The notes below the pieces were generated by a model that saw nothing but the letters and a program-made list of their open reading frames with translations, was not told where the DNA came from and searched no databases. Positions 34,341-41,913 of a stretch of DNA of 64,000 nt are shown here, one piece after another (position 1 is the first letter of the stretch; each line of letters opens with the position of its first letter). A program made the position numbers and the translations under genes. The stretch spans positions 1-64,000 of the forward strand of contig RAZE01000014.1 in the NCBI GenBank assembly GCA_003611955.1. The letters run 5' to 3'. Source of the stretch: a bacterium 1XD8-76 (GTDB lineage Bacteria > Bacillota > Clostridia > Lachnospirales > Lachnospiraceae).

Positions 34341-34823
34341 ATGAACCAGGAAGAACTTATCAAACAGACAATAGAGTCCTATCTGAACGGAGAGGCTGCT
34401 CTGCAGGATATGAACCTGAAAACCGCCAACGCGCTGATAAAAAAGGTGCACGAAAAGGCGCAGGAGATGGGAATATCCGTGGTGGCGGCGGTGTCGGACA
34501 AGGCGGGGAGACCCGTGGCGGTGCAGTGTATGGACGGCGCCTATATCGGAAGTTACGATGTGGCGCTGAACAAGACCTACACCTGCGCGGCATTTAAAAT
34601 GTCCACGGAGACGCTGGGGAAGCTGGCGCAGCCGGGTGAGTCCCTGTACGGGATCCAGTTCACCAACGAGGGAAAGATCGTGATCTTCGGCGGCGGCGAA
34701 CCGCTGTACGCGGGGGGCAGGATGATCGGAGCGCTGGGGGTAAGCGGCGGCTCGGCCGAGCAGGATGCAGCTCTCGCGGCATACGGAAAGGATATCTTAA
34801 AGGAGGTAACAGCGTGCCTATAA
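34341..34823 (+). CDS. GlcG/HbpS/PduO C-terminal-like protein
   Basis: This is a 160-residue protein of the GlcG/HbpS family. The core NLKTANALIKKVHEKAQEMG, ISVVAAVSDKAGRPV, NKTYTCAAFKMST and the glycine-rich GALGVSGGSAEQD are typical. The same domain forms the C-terminal, haem-binding part of PduO. The first 20 residues (NQEELIKQTIESYLNG) are amphipathic and could act as a targeting helix. It overlaps the aldehyde dehydrogenase gene by ten bases. Its role in GRM compartments is not known. Confidence 0.8.
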   Translation: MNQEELIKQTIESYLNGEAALQDMNLKTANALIKKVHEKAQEMGISVVAAVSDKAGRPVAVQCMDGAYIGSYDVALNKTYTCAAFKMSTETLGKLAQPGESLYGIQFTNEGKIVIFGGGEPLYAGGRMIGALGVSGGSAEQDAALAAYGKDILKEVTACL

Positions 34824-36205
34824 GTGAAAGCATGGTACAGGATATTGTATCAGAAGTTATGGCAAAGATGCAGATAGCGGACAGCGCTTCGGGAAAGCGT
34901 GGCATATTCACGGATATGAATGAAGCCATCGCGGCTGCCCAGAAGGCCCAGAAGGTTGTCAGAAATCTGTCCATGGATCAGAGAGAGAAGATTATCTCCA
35001 ACATCCGAAAAAAGACACATGAAAATGCGGAGATCCTTGCGAGGATGGGAGTGGATGAGACGGGGATGGGCAACGTGCCCCACAAGATACTGAAACACCA
35101 TCTTGTGGCAGACAAGGTTCCCGGCACAGAAGATATCACAACAGAGGCGTACTCGGGAGACAGGGGACTCACCCTTGTGGAGATGGGGCCGTTTGGCGTG
35201 ATCGGTGCGATCACACCCAGCACGAACCCCTCCGAGACAGTGATCTGCAACGCGATGGGGATGATCGCAGGCGGCAATACTGTGGTATTCAACCCGCATC
35301 CTCAGGCGAAAAAGACGACAATGTACGCGATCAATATGGTAAATGAAGCTTCTCTGGAGGCCGGCGGCCCGGACAATGTGGCATGTACGGTGGAAAACCC
35401 GACGTTAGCGACCAGCGACATCATGATGCACCATCCGGCGATCCAGCTTATTGCGGCGACCGGCGGGCCGGGTGTTGTGACGGCGGTCTTATCCTCCGGC
35501 AGACGCGGCATCGGCGCAGGCGCAGGCAACCCGCCCGCCCTGATCGATGAGACGGCCGATATCAGAAAAGCGGCTGCGGATGTTGTGAACGGCTGTACGT
35601 TCGACAACAACCTTCCCTGTATCGCGGAGAAAGAGATCGTGGCGGTGGAGAGCATTATCGACGAACTGCTGCACTACATGGTAAACGAACAGGGCTGTTA
35701 TCTGGCTTCCAGGGAGGAGCAGGATAAGCTGGCGGCCACGGTGATCACACCGAAGGGCTCCCTCAACAGAAAGTGTGTGGGACGTTCCGCGAAAGCGCTG
35801 CTCGCTATGATCGGTGTGGATGTGCCGGACAATATCCGCTGCATCACATTTGTCGGGGAGAAAGAGCATCCGCTGATCACGGAGGAACTGATGATGCCGA
35901 TCCTTGGTATCGTTCCGGCGAAGGACTTTGACGACGCGGTGGAGAAAGCGGTATGGCTTGAGCACGGCAACCGTCATTCGGCACATATTCATTCTAAGAA
36001 TGTAGACCGGATCACGAAATACGCGAAGGCGATCGACACGGCGATCCTTGTAAAGAACGGGCCTTCCTATGCGGCCCTGGGCTTTGGCGGCGAGAGTATC
36101 TGTACCTTCACGATCGCCAGCAGGACAGGCGAGGGACTGACCAGCGCGAGCAGCTTTACAAAGAAGAGACGCTGCGTGATGACGGATAATCTGTGCATAA
36201 GGTAA
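34814..36205 (+). CDS. pduP: CoA-acylating propionaldehyde dehydrogenase (PduP-like)
   Basis: This 463-residue enzyme oxidises propanal with CoA and NAD to propionyl-CoA inside the compartment. The catalytic Cys269 is in TFDNNLPCIAEKEIV. GVIGAITPSTNPSETVICN and NGPSYAALGFGGE are characteristic of the EutE/PduP family. The GTG start at 34814 sits behind AAAGGAGGT. The N-terminal SESMVQDIVSEVMAKM is an amphipathic helix typical of encapsulation peptides, separated by a short linker from the catalytic domain. Confidence 0.92.
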   Translation: MPISESMVQDIVSEVMAKMQIADSASGKRGIFTDMNEAIAAAQKAQKVVRNLSMDQREKIISNIRKKTHENAEILARMGVDETGMGNVPHKILKHHLVADKVPGTEDITTEAYSGDRGLTLVEMGPFGVIGAITPSTNPSETVICNAMGMIAGGNTVVFNPHPQAKKTTMYAINMVNEASLEAGGPDNVACTVENPTLATSDIMMHHPAIQLIAATGGPGVVTAVLSSGRRGIGAGAGNPPALIDETADIRKAAADVVNGCTFDNNLPCIAEKEIVAVESIIDELLHYMVNEQGCYLASREEQDKLAATVITPKGSLNRKCVGRSAKALLAMIGVDVPDNIRCITFVGEKEHPLITEELMMPILGIVPAKDFDDAVEKAVWLEHGNRHSAHIHSKNVDRITKYAKAIDTAILVKNGPSYAALGFGGESICTFTIASRTGEGLTSASSFTKKRRCVMTDNLCIR

Positions 36206-36222
36206 AAACAGGAGGTAACAAC

Positions 36223-37443
36223 ATGGCAGTAAATTCAAATGATGTTGAGCAGATCGTCAGACAGGTACTTGCCAGCATGACGGACGGCAGTGTCAGAAGC
36301 GCTGCGCCTGCGGCAGCTCCCGCGTCGGGAAATATCCCTAAGACGGGAAAAGTGGCTGTCCTCACGGCATTAAAGCACTTTGACATCAGGGAGTATCCGA
36401 TTCCCGAGGTGGGCGATGACGATATGCTGGTGAAAGTGGAAGGCTGCGGCGTATGCGGTACGGATGCTCATGAATATAAAAACGATCCTTTCGGCCTGAT
36501 TCCTGTGGCACTGGGACATGAGGGAACCGGCGAGATCGTAAAGATGGGTAAAAATGTAAAGAAAGACAGTGCAGGCAAGGATGTAAAAGTCGGCGATAAG
36601 ATCGTGACCTGCATGATCTTCAAGGACAACCCGGATATCACAATGTATGATTTAAACAAGCAGAATGTCGGCGGAGCTGACGTATACGGCCTGTTGGCGG
36701 AGGACGCTTCCAACTTTAACGGCTGGTTTGGGGAGTACATCCTGATCAGAGGAGCGCTCGGTTCCACGTTCTTCAATGTGAGCGATCTTGATCTGGATTC
36801 CCGTATTTTGATCGAGCCCTGCGCAGTGCTGATCCATGCGGTGGAGAGAGCGAAGACGACAGGCATTCTCCGTTTCAACAGCCGCGTGGTGGTACAGGGA
36901 TGCGGCCCCATCGGCCTGATCTGTATCGCGATCCTGAAGACCATGGGTATGGTGAACATCATCGCGGTGGACGGCAACGAACAGAGACTGGAGTTTGCAA
37001 AGCGTCTCGGTGCGGCGGGCAGCGTGAACTTTATGAACTATAAGGGCGTCGAAAACCTGGCGAAAGGCGTGGAGGAGGCGTTCGGCGGACATCCCGCGGA
37101 CTTCGCGTTCCAGTGCACCGGCTCACCGGCAGCTCATGCCAATATCTATAAGTTCATCAGAAACGGCGGCGGACTCTGCGAACTGGGATTCTTTATCAAC
37201 GGCGGCGATGCGACCATCAATCCGCACTTTGACCTCTGCTCGAAGGAGATTACACTGGTGGGCTCCTGGGTATACACTCTGAGAGATTATGTGACTACTT
37301 TCGATTTCTTAAAGAGCGCAAAGGCGATCGGACTTCCGCTGTCAGAGCTGATCACAGACAGATATCCGTTAGAGCAGATCAATGAAGCGCTGGAGAAGAA
37401 TCTGGCGATGACAGGGTTGAAGATAGCAATCGTCAACAGGTAG
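36223..37443 (+). CDS. Zinc-dependent alcohol dehydrogenase with encapsulation peptide
   Basis: This is a 406-residue medium-chain dehydrogenase. GCGVCGTDAHEY and GHEGTGEIV hold the catalytic zinc site, and VVQGCGPIGLICIA is the NAD-binding loop. It probably reduces propanal to propanol to recycle NADH in the compartment. The residues NSNDVEQIVRQVLASM at the N-terminus form an amphipathic targeting helix, followed by an Ala/Pro-rich linker. I start at ATG 36223, six bases after GGAGGT. The longer frame begins inside pduP. It belongs to the zinc family rather than the iron-dependent PduQ family. Confidence 0.88.
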   Translation: MAVNSNDVEQIVRQVLASMTDGSVRSAAPAAAPASGNIPKTGKVAVLTALKHFDIREYPIPEVGDDDMLVKVEGCGVCGTDAHEYKNDPFGLIPVALGHEGTGEIVKMGKNVKKDSAGKDVKVGDKIVTCMIFKDNPDITMYDLNKQNVGGADVYGLLAEDASNFNGWFGEYILIRGALGSTFFNVSDLDLDSRILIEPCAVLIHAVERAKTTGILRFNSRVVVQGCGPIGLICIAILKTMGMVNIIAVDGNEQRLEFAKRLGAAGSVNFMNYKGVENLAKGVEEAFGGHPADFAFQCTGSPAAHANIYKFIRNGGGLCELGFFINGGDATINPHFDLCSKEITLVGSWVYTLRDYVTTFDFLKSAKAIGLPLSELITDRYPLEQINEALEKNLAMTGLKIAIVNR

Positions 37444-37459
37444 ATCAGGAGTATAAGCG

Positions 37460-37804
37460 ATGGAAGAAAAAAGACTGGAGGAAGTGAAAGACGAGAGAGC
37501 CGCCGGTATCCTGGAAGTGTTCGGGCTCACGACAGCGTTCCTGGCAGCTGACGCAGGCTGTAAGGCGGGTGACGTGACGTTGGAAAACTTCGATAAGAAC
37601 AAACCGGCTAACGCGGACGCACTTCCGGTTCCACTGCTGGTAACTATCAAATTTCGCGGAACAGTGGCAGACGTGGAGGCGGCCATGGAGGCGGCGAAGC
37701 AGGTGGCCGCGGACGGCGCGGGGATCGTGCAGAGTTACATTATCCCGAGACCGACGCCGGATTGCTGCAAAATGCTGAAACTGAACGCATTTGATAAACG
37801 ATGA
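37460..37804 (+). CDS. BMC-domain shell protein with N-terminal extension and insert
   Basis: This is a 114-residue protein with one BMC fold: AAGILEVFGLTTAFLAADAG, VTIKFRGTVADVEAAMEAAK and SYIIPRPTPDCCKML. It differs from the standard BMC-H proteins downstream by a charged 12-residue lead and an insert (NFDKNKPANADALPVP) after the second strand, near where the pore loop lies. It may form a specialised pore. Its stop codon is the first part of a 14-bp inverted repeat. Confidence 0.8.
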   Translation: MEEKRLEEVKDERAAGILEVFGLTTAFLAADAGCKAGDVTLENFDKNKPANADALPVPLLVTIKFRGTVADVEAAMEAAKQVAADGAGIVQSYIIPRPTPDCCKMLKLNAFDKR

Positions 37805-37837
37805 AACAAATTTGCCCTTTGATGCAAATTTGTTTCA
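37802..37837. other. Perfect 14-bp inverted repeat downstream of the shell gene
   Basis: TGAAACAAATTTGC (37802-37815) is the exact reverse complement of GCAAATTTGTTTCA (37824-37837), with an eight-base loop. It starts in the stop codon of the upstream gene. There is no run of T after it, so it is more likely an mRNA-processing or protective hairpin than a full terminator. Confidence 0.75.
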
Positions 37838-37841
37838 GATA

Positions 37842-37870
37842 CTTCGGAATTTTCGCAGAAAATTGCGAAG
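37842..37870. other. Second hairpin overlapping the shell-gene promoter
   Basis: CTTCGGAATTTTC (37842-37854) pairs with GAAAATTGCGAAG (37858-37870) across a three-base loop with one G-G mismatch. Its 3' arm contains the -35 box of the promoter at 37863. Confidence 0.7.
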
Positions 37871-37890
37871 GTTCCCGCATAACGTATAAT
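37863..37890 (+). promoter_or_regulatory. Internal promoter for the major shell-protein genes
   Basis: TTGCGA at 37863-37868 and a perfect TATAAT at 37885-37890 are 16 bases apart, 30 bases ahead of the BMC-H start at 37920. It would allow extra expression of the abundant hexamer proteins. Confidence 0.65.
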
Positions 37891-37919
37891 TCATAAAAAC
37901 AAAGAAGGAGAAATTCATT

Positions 37920-38195
37920 ATGGCACAGGAAGCATTAGGAATGATCGAAACAAGAGGTCTCACCGCAGCGATCGAGGCGGCAGATGCAATGACCAAAGCG
38001 GCAGAGGTATCTCTGATCGGCACGGAGAAGATCGGCAGCGGGCTCGTAACGGTTATGGTTCGCGGCGACGTAGGAGCTGTAAAGGCAGCGGTGGAATCCG
38101 GCGCATCTGCGGCAGGCAGACTGGGTGAGCTGGTAGCGCAGCACGTTATTCCCCGTCCTCACAACGATGTGGAAAAGATTTTACCGACTATTTAA
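37920..38195 (+). CDS. BMC-H hexameric shell protein (PduA/EutM type), copy 1
   Basis: This is a 91-residue canonical shell protein: [39 protein letters not shown] and [20 protein letters not shown] is the usual pore loop. It is about 80 percent identical to the protein at 38544, and the bases around the ribosome site and first 13 codons are almost identical too, pointing to a recent duplication. AGAAGGAG lies ahead of the ATG. Confidence 0.95.
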   Translation: MAQEALGMIETRGLTAAIEAADAMTKAAEVSLIGTEKIGSGLVTVMVRGDVGAVKAAVESGASAAGRLGELVAQHVIPRPHNDVEKILPTI

Positions 38196-38205
38196 GGAGT
38201 AATCA

Positions 38206-38514
38206 ATGGGAAACGCATACGGCTTTATTGAGATACAGGGTGTCGTACCGGCTATGACCGCACTGGACATCATGTGCAAGACAGCGAACGTGGAACTGGC
38301 CACCTGGGAGCGAAAGCTCGGCGGACGCCTGGTGACGCTGATCGTGCAGGGAGATGTGTCCGCGGTGACACAGGCGGTTGAAACGGCCGCGAAAAACGGT
38401 ATAAAGAAGCCGGCGGTACAGGGTATTATCGCAAACCCCCATCCGGAGATCGTGAGACTGGTGCGGAAATCCGCCAGCAGATTCAAGGATGCGGAGGCAA
38501 TGGAAAAAATGTAA
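38206..38514 (+). CDS. BMC-H shell protein with longer C-terminal tail
   Basis: This is a 102-residue BMC-domain protein between the two PduA-like copies. NAYGFIEIQGVVPAMTALDI and LVTLIVQGDVSAVTQAVETA mark the fold. The pore region reads KLGGR instead of KIGSG, which would change the pore charge. The tail PEIVRLVRKSASRFKDAEAM is longer and basic compared with its neighbours. It starts ten bases after copy 1, with AAGGAG upstream. Confidence 0.88.
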   Translation: MGNAYGFIEIQGVVPAMTALDIMCKTANVELATWERKLGGRLVTLIVQGDVSAVTQAVETAAKNGIKKPAVQGIIANPHPEIVRLVRKSASRFKDAEAMEKM

Positions 38515-38543
38515 ATCAAACAAAATGAAGGAGGAAATTCATT

Positions 38544-38822
38544 ATGGCACAGGAAGCATTAGGAATGGTTGAAACAAGAGGTCTGGTAGCGTCTATCGAA
38601 GCGGCGGATGCTATGTGTAAGGCGGCTAACGTTACTCTGATCGGTACCGAGAAGATCGGCAGCGGGCTTGTGACGGTTATGGTTCGCGGCGACGTGGGAG
38701 CTGTAAAATCTTCTGTGGAAGCAGGGGCAAACAGCGCTGCCAAATTGGGCGAGCTGATCGCTACACACGTAATTCCTCGTCCTCACAACGATGTTGAGAT
38801 GATTCTGCCAAAGGTGAAGTAA
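38544..38822 (+). CDS. BMC-H hexameric shell protein (PduA/EutM type), copy 2
   Basis: This is a 92-residue PduA-like protein with the same pore loop KIGSG and C-terminal [16 protein letters not shown]. It differs from copy 1 mainly in the helices ([12 protein letters not shown] against [12 protein letters not shown]). AAGGAGG precedes the ATG. Two near-identical copies are common in compartments that need much of the facet protein. A large hairpin follows it. Confidence 0.95.
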   Translation: MAQEALGMVETRGLVASIEAADAMCKAANVTLIGTEKIGSGLVTVMVRGDVGAVKSSVEAGANSAAKLGELIATHVIPRPHNDVEMILPKVK

Positions 38823-38844
38823 AGCAGCAAAGTACTGGAAAACA

Positions 38845-38934
38845 GCATACACCCGTACAGTGCACAAGACAATTTACAGACGCTGGGCGGCTGTAAATTA
38901 GTCTTCGGTATCGGTGTACTGGGAGGGTGTATGC
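38845..38934 (+). other. Long nested stem-loop between the shell genes and pduL
   Basis: An outer perfect stem GCATACACCC (38845-38854) with GGGTGTATGC (38925-38934) encloses GTACA/TGTAC. Inside that, a 14-bp stem (38866-38879 with 38891-38905) has one bulged A and an 11-base loop. No U-run follows, so it is not a classical terminator. It lies just before the pduL ribosome site and could act as an RNA-processing or attenuating element. Confidence 0.7.
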
Positions 38935-38957
38935 GGTACTGGAATAGAGGTGTCAAA

Positions 38958-39611
38958 TTGGATACAAATAATGTAGAACTGATTACAAAATTGGTGATTG
39001 AGGCCTTGAACAGGCAGGAAGCGGAGAAAAGTGAAAAAGGTTTTCTTGTTCCTGTAGGGGTATCCAACCGGCATGTTCATCTGACACAGGAGCATGTGGA
39101 GACATTATTCGGAGAAGGTTACCATCTGACAAAGAAAAAGGATCTGATGGGCGGACAGTTTGCGTCGAACGAGCTGGTGACGATCGTGGGATTGAAGCTG
39201 CGCGCCATTGAGAATGTCAGGATCCTTGGCCCTTGCCGCAGCAAGAGCCAGGTGGAGATATCTGCGACGGATGCAAGGACGCTGGGCATCAAGGCGCCGA
39301 TCCGGGAATCCGGCAATGTGGCAGGCAGCGCGCCGATCGCGCTGGTGGGGCCGAAAGGGGTGCTGTATCTGAATGAGGGCTGTATCGTGGCGCAGCGCCA
39401 TATACATATGTCCCCGGCGGATTCGGCGGCGTCCGGCTGCAAGGATGGCGATATCGTGTCGGTGGTTGCAGATAACGAGAGGGGAACGGTTTTCCATCAT
39501 GTGAAGATCCGTGTAAATGAGGCGTTTACGCTGGAAATGCATATCGATACGGACGAAGCGAACGCGAGCAGGATCGCGCAGGGTGATACGGTGAGAATCA
39601 TCAAAGGATAG
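38958..39611 (+). CDS. pduL: Phosphate propanoyltransferase
   Basis: This zinc enzyme of about 217 residues converts propionyl-CoA and phosphate to propionyl-phosphate and CoA, recycling CoA in the compartment. VGVSNRHVHLTQEHVETLFG, ILGPCRSKSQVEIS and CIVAQRHIHMSPADS carry the metal-binding histidines of PduL. I favour the TTG at 38958, seven bases after AGAGG. An ATG at 38931 is in frame but lies in the stem of the hairpin. The N-terminal NNVELITKLVIEALNRQ is a likely encapsulation helix. Confidence 0.9.
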   Translation: MDTNNVELITKLVIEALNRQEAEKSEKGFLVPVGVSNRHVHLTQEHVETLFGEGYHLTKKKDLMGGQFASNELVTIVGLKLRAIENVRILGPCRSKSQVEISATDARTLGIKAPIRESGNVAGSAPIALVGPKGVLYLNEGCIVAQRHIHMSPADSAASGCKDGDIVSVVADNERGTVFHHVKIRVNEAFTLEMHIDTDEANASRIAQGDTVRIIKG

Positions 39612-39632
39612 AGAAGGTTATAGAATAAAAAT

Positions 39633-39673
39633 CCGCAGTCTCTCTCCGGAAAATGCCGGAGAGGGATCTGCAG
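39633..39673. other. Hairpin between pduL and the pentamer gene
   Basis: CTCTCCGG (39642-39649) and CCGGAGAG (39656-39663) form a perfect eight-base stem. GCAG/CTGC outside it extends the pairing. No T-run follows. It lies directly ahead of the ribosome site of the BMC-P gene. Confidence 0.6.
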
Positions 39674-39688
39674 AGCGAGGGCTTGTCT

Positions 39689-39955
39689 ATGATAGCGGCA
39701 AAAGTGGTGGGAAGTATTGTTTCCACAAGAAAAAGTGAAAATTTGATAGGAAATAAATTTATGATCGTTGAGCCGGTGGAACGGATGAAGGGACACATGA
39801 ATCAGTTTGTGGCGATCGACAATATAGGAGCCGGTATCGGAGAGTATGTTCTGGTTGCCCAGGGGAGCGCGGCGAGGATCGGATGCGGTCTGGACAGTGC
39901 GCCTGTGGATGCGGCGATTGTCGGTATTATTGATGATGCCAGCGGACTGGTATGA
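39689..39955 (+). CDS. BMC-P pentameric vertex protein (EutN/CcmL type)
   Basis: This 88-residue vertex protein closes the corners of the shell. MIAAKVVGSIVSTRKSENL, FMIVEPVE, FVAIDNIGAGIGEYVLVAQG and the final DAAIVGIIDDASG match the family throughout. I start at ATG 39689, where length and N-terminus fit. The longer frame from 39653 begins in the hairpin. GCGAGGG lies upstream. Confidence 0.92.
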   Translation: MIAAKVVGSIVSTRKSENLIGNKFMIVEPVERMKGHMNQFVAIDNIGAGIGEYVLVAQGSAARIGCGLDSAPVDAAIVGIIDDASGLV

Positions 39956-39970
39956 TAGCCGGAGGAAACT

Positions 39971-41305
39971 ATGGGTTTACAGGAATTAAAGGAACTGCTG
40001 CAAAAGAGCGGCATTGTGGGAGCCGGCGGAGCAGGATTTCCCACATATGCAAAACTGGATGAACGTGCGGAGACGATTCTTTTAAACTGCGCGGAATGCG
40101 AACCTTTGTTGAAGCTGCACAGGCAGCTTTTGAAGGAACATGCCTATGAGATCATGAAAACATTCAGCATGGTGGCGGACACGGTTCATGCAGGCAGCGG
40201 TATTATCGGAATCAAAGGGGAATATAAGGAGACGATACAGGCCTTGAAGCAGCACATTGGAGAGTTTCCGAAGCTTTCGATCAAGCTTTTGGACAGCGCC
40301 TATCCGATGGGGGACGAGGTCGTATTGATCTATGAGGCAACCGGCAAGGTGATAAGACCCGGCGGGCTGCCGATAGAGGCCGGCGTGGCGGTATTCAACG
40401 TGGAAACGATGTATAATATATACCGTGCGGTGGAATATGGAGCGCCTGTCACAGATAAAGTAGTGTCCGTCGTGGGGGAGGTGGAACATCCGCTCTCCGT
40501 CAGAGTTCCCATCGGGTGCAGAGTGGAGGATGTGGTAGCGCTGGCAGGGAACGTCACGACGAAGGAACCGGTGTATTTTATCGGCGGTCCGATGATGGGA
40601 TTTATCGGGGAGGCGGATATGCCTGTGACGAAGACGACCAACGCAGTCATCGTACTGCCGAAAGATCATCAGATCGTACAGCGGAAAAAGAGCAAGGCAT
40701 CCCTGGAGTTAAAGCGGGCGGCTTCCTCCTGCTGCCAGTGTGAGACCTGTACGAATCTCTGTCCGAGACATGCGCTGGGGCATCCGATCGAGCCGCATCT
40801 GTTTATGCGTTCGGCGGCAAACCAGGACTTCCAGCACATCGAGGCGTTTCTCAACACTTCGTTTTGCAGTTCCTGCGGCGTGTGTGAGATGTATGCCTGT
40901 CCTCAGGGGCTGGCGCCGAGGAGTCTGATCGCGGAGTGCAAGGACGGTCTGAAAAAGGCTGGAGTGAGACCGCCGGCGGATGTGAAACCCGCGCCGGTGA
41001 AGAGATCGAGGGAATATCGCAAGGTGCCGGAGATGCGCCTGGAGGCGAGACTGGGACTTTCCAGATACAATGTACCTGCCCCCCTGCAGGATCAGGTGGT
41101 GGATATGCCGAATGTGACGGTGAAAATGAGCCAGCATATCGGCGCGCCTGCGGTTTTTGCGGTGAAGGTTGGAGACACGGTAAAAATCGGGGATGTTGTG
41201 GGGAATCCGGGCAAAGGGTTGAGCGTGGCGATCCACGCACCGATAAGCGGAAAAGTGGTGTCGGCGGATAACGGCGCAGTGACGATTCAGAGGGGAAGAG
41301 ACTGA
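39971..41305 (+). CDS. pduS: PduS-like flavin/iron-sulphur electron-transfer protein (RnfC family)
   Basis: This is a 444-residue protein. VGAGGAGFPTYAKL is the FMN/NADH-binding start of the RnfC/PduS family. CCQCETCTNLCP and CSSCGVCEMYACP ligate two [4Fe-4S] clusters. The C-terminal SLBB/barrel-like part ends with PAVFAVKVGDTVKIGDVVG. In B12 compartments PduS serves cobalamin reduction. With a glycyl radical dehydratase here it more likely passes electrons across the shell together with the PduT-like protein that follows. Confidence 0.9.
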   Translation: MGLQELKELLQKSGIVGAGGAGFPTYAKLDERAETILLNCAECEPLLKLHRQLLKEHAYEIMKTFSMVADTVHAGSGIIGIKGEYKETIQALKQHIGEFPKLSIKLLDSAYPMGDEVVLIYEATGKVIRPGGLPIEAGVAVFNVETMYNIYRAVEYGAPVTDKVVSVVGEVEHPLSVRVPIGCRVEDVVALAGNVTTKEPVYFIGGPMMGFIGEADMPVTKTTNAVIVLPKDHQIVQRKKSKASLELKRAASSCCQCETCTNLCPRHALGHPIEPHLFMRSAANQDFQHIEAFLNTSFCSSCGVCEMYACPQGLAPRSLIAECKDGLKKAGVRPPADVKPAPVKRSREYRKVPEMRLEARLGLSRYNVPAPLQDQVVDMPNVTVKMSQHIGAPAVFAVKVGDTVKIGDVVGNPGKGLSVAIHAPISGKVVSADNGAVTIQRGRD

Positions 41306-41348
41306 AAAAAGTCTGCGGTGAGACTTGAGAAGCGTGGAGGATATGGAT

Positions 41349-41897
41349 ATGAGCAGAGCAATTGGAATGATTGAGTTTAAGACGGTTTCTTCCGGCGTGG
41401 TTGCGACAGATAACATGGTAAAGACTTCCGATGTGGAGCTGATCGAGGCGGAGACAGTCTGCCCGGGAAAGTATATAGCCATTATAGCGGGGGATCTGAG
41501 CGCGGTGGATGCGGCGGTGAAAAATGCGACAACGCAGTACAGCGAAAATCTGATCGACAGTTTTGTGCTGGGTAATCCCCATGAATCCATCTTTCCGGCC
41601 ATCTACGGGACGACACATCTGGAGAAGGTGAGAGCGCTCGGCATTCTGGAGACTTTTGACGCGGCGGCGATCATTCAGGCGGCGGATGTGGCGGCGAAGA
41701 CGGCTATCGTGGATCTGATCGAACTGCGTATCGCGAAGGGGATGTGCGGAAAATCTTATATGTTTCTGACCGGCGAGGTGGCGGCGGTGGAAGCGGCCAT
41801 CGAGAGAGCCATTGCGGAGGTGGGACCGAAAGGGATGTATCTGGATTCGTCGGTTATCGCGCAGCCGGATGAGCAGGTCTGTAAGTCGGTGCTTTAA
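41349..41897 (+). CDS. pduT: BMC-T trimeric shell protein (PduT type)
   Basis: This is a 182-residue protein with two tandem BMC folds (SRAIGMIEFKTVSSGVVATD and VRALGILETFDAAAIIQAAD). ETVCPGKYIAI carries the cysteine that, in PduT trimers, binds a [4Fe-4S] cluster at the pore. This fits the PduS-like gene just upstream. GGAGG eight bases before ATG 41349 decides the start. The longer frame uses a TTG without a site. Confidence 0.9.
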   Translation: MSRAIGMIEFKTVSSGVVATDNMVKTSDVELIEAETVCPGKYIAIIAGDLSAVDAAVKNATTQYSENLIDSFVLGNPHESIFPAIYGTTHLEKVRALGILETFDAAAIIQAADVAAKTAIVDLIELRIAKGMCGKSYMFLTGEVAAVEAAIERAIAEVGPKGMYLDSSVIAQPDEQVCKSVL

Positions 41898-41913
41898 TGG
41901 GGGATGAGGGCGT

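Noticed and set aside
29138..41897. A B12-dependent pdu operon
   Set aside because: No PduCDE, reactivase or cobalamin genes occur. The dehydratase is a glycyl radical enzyme with its own activase.
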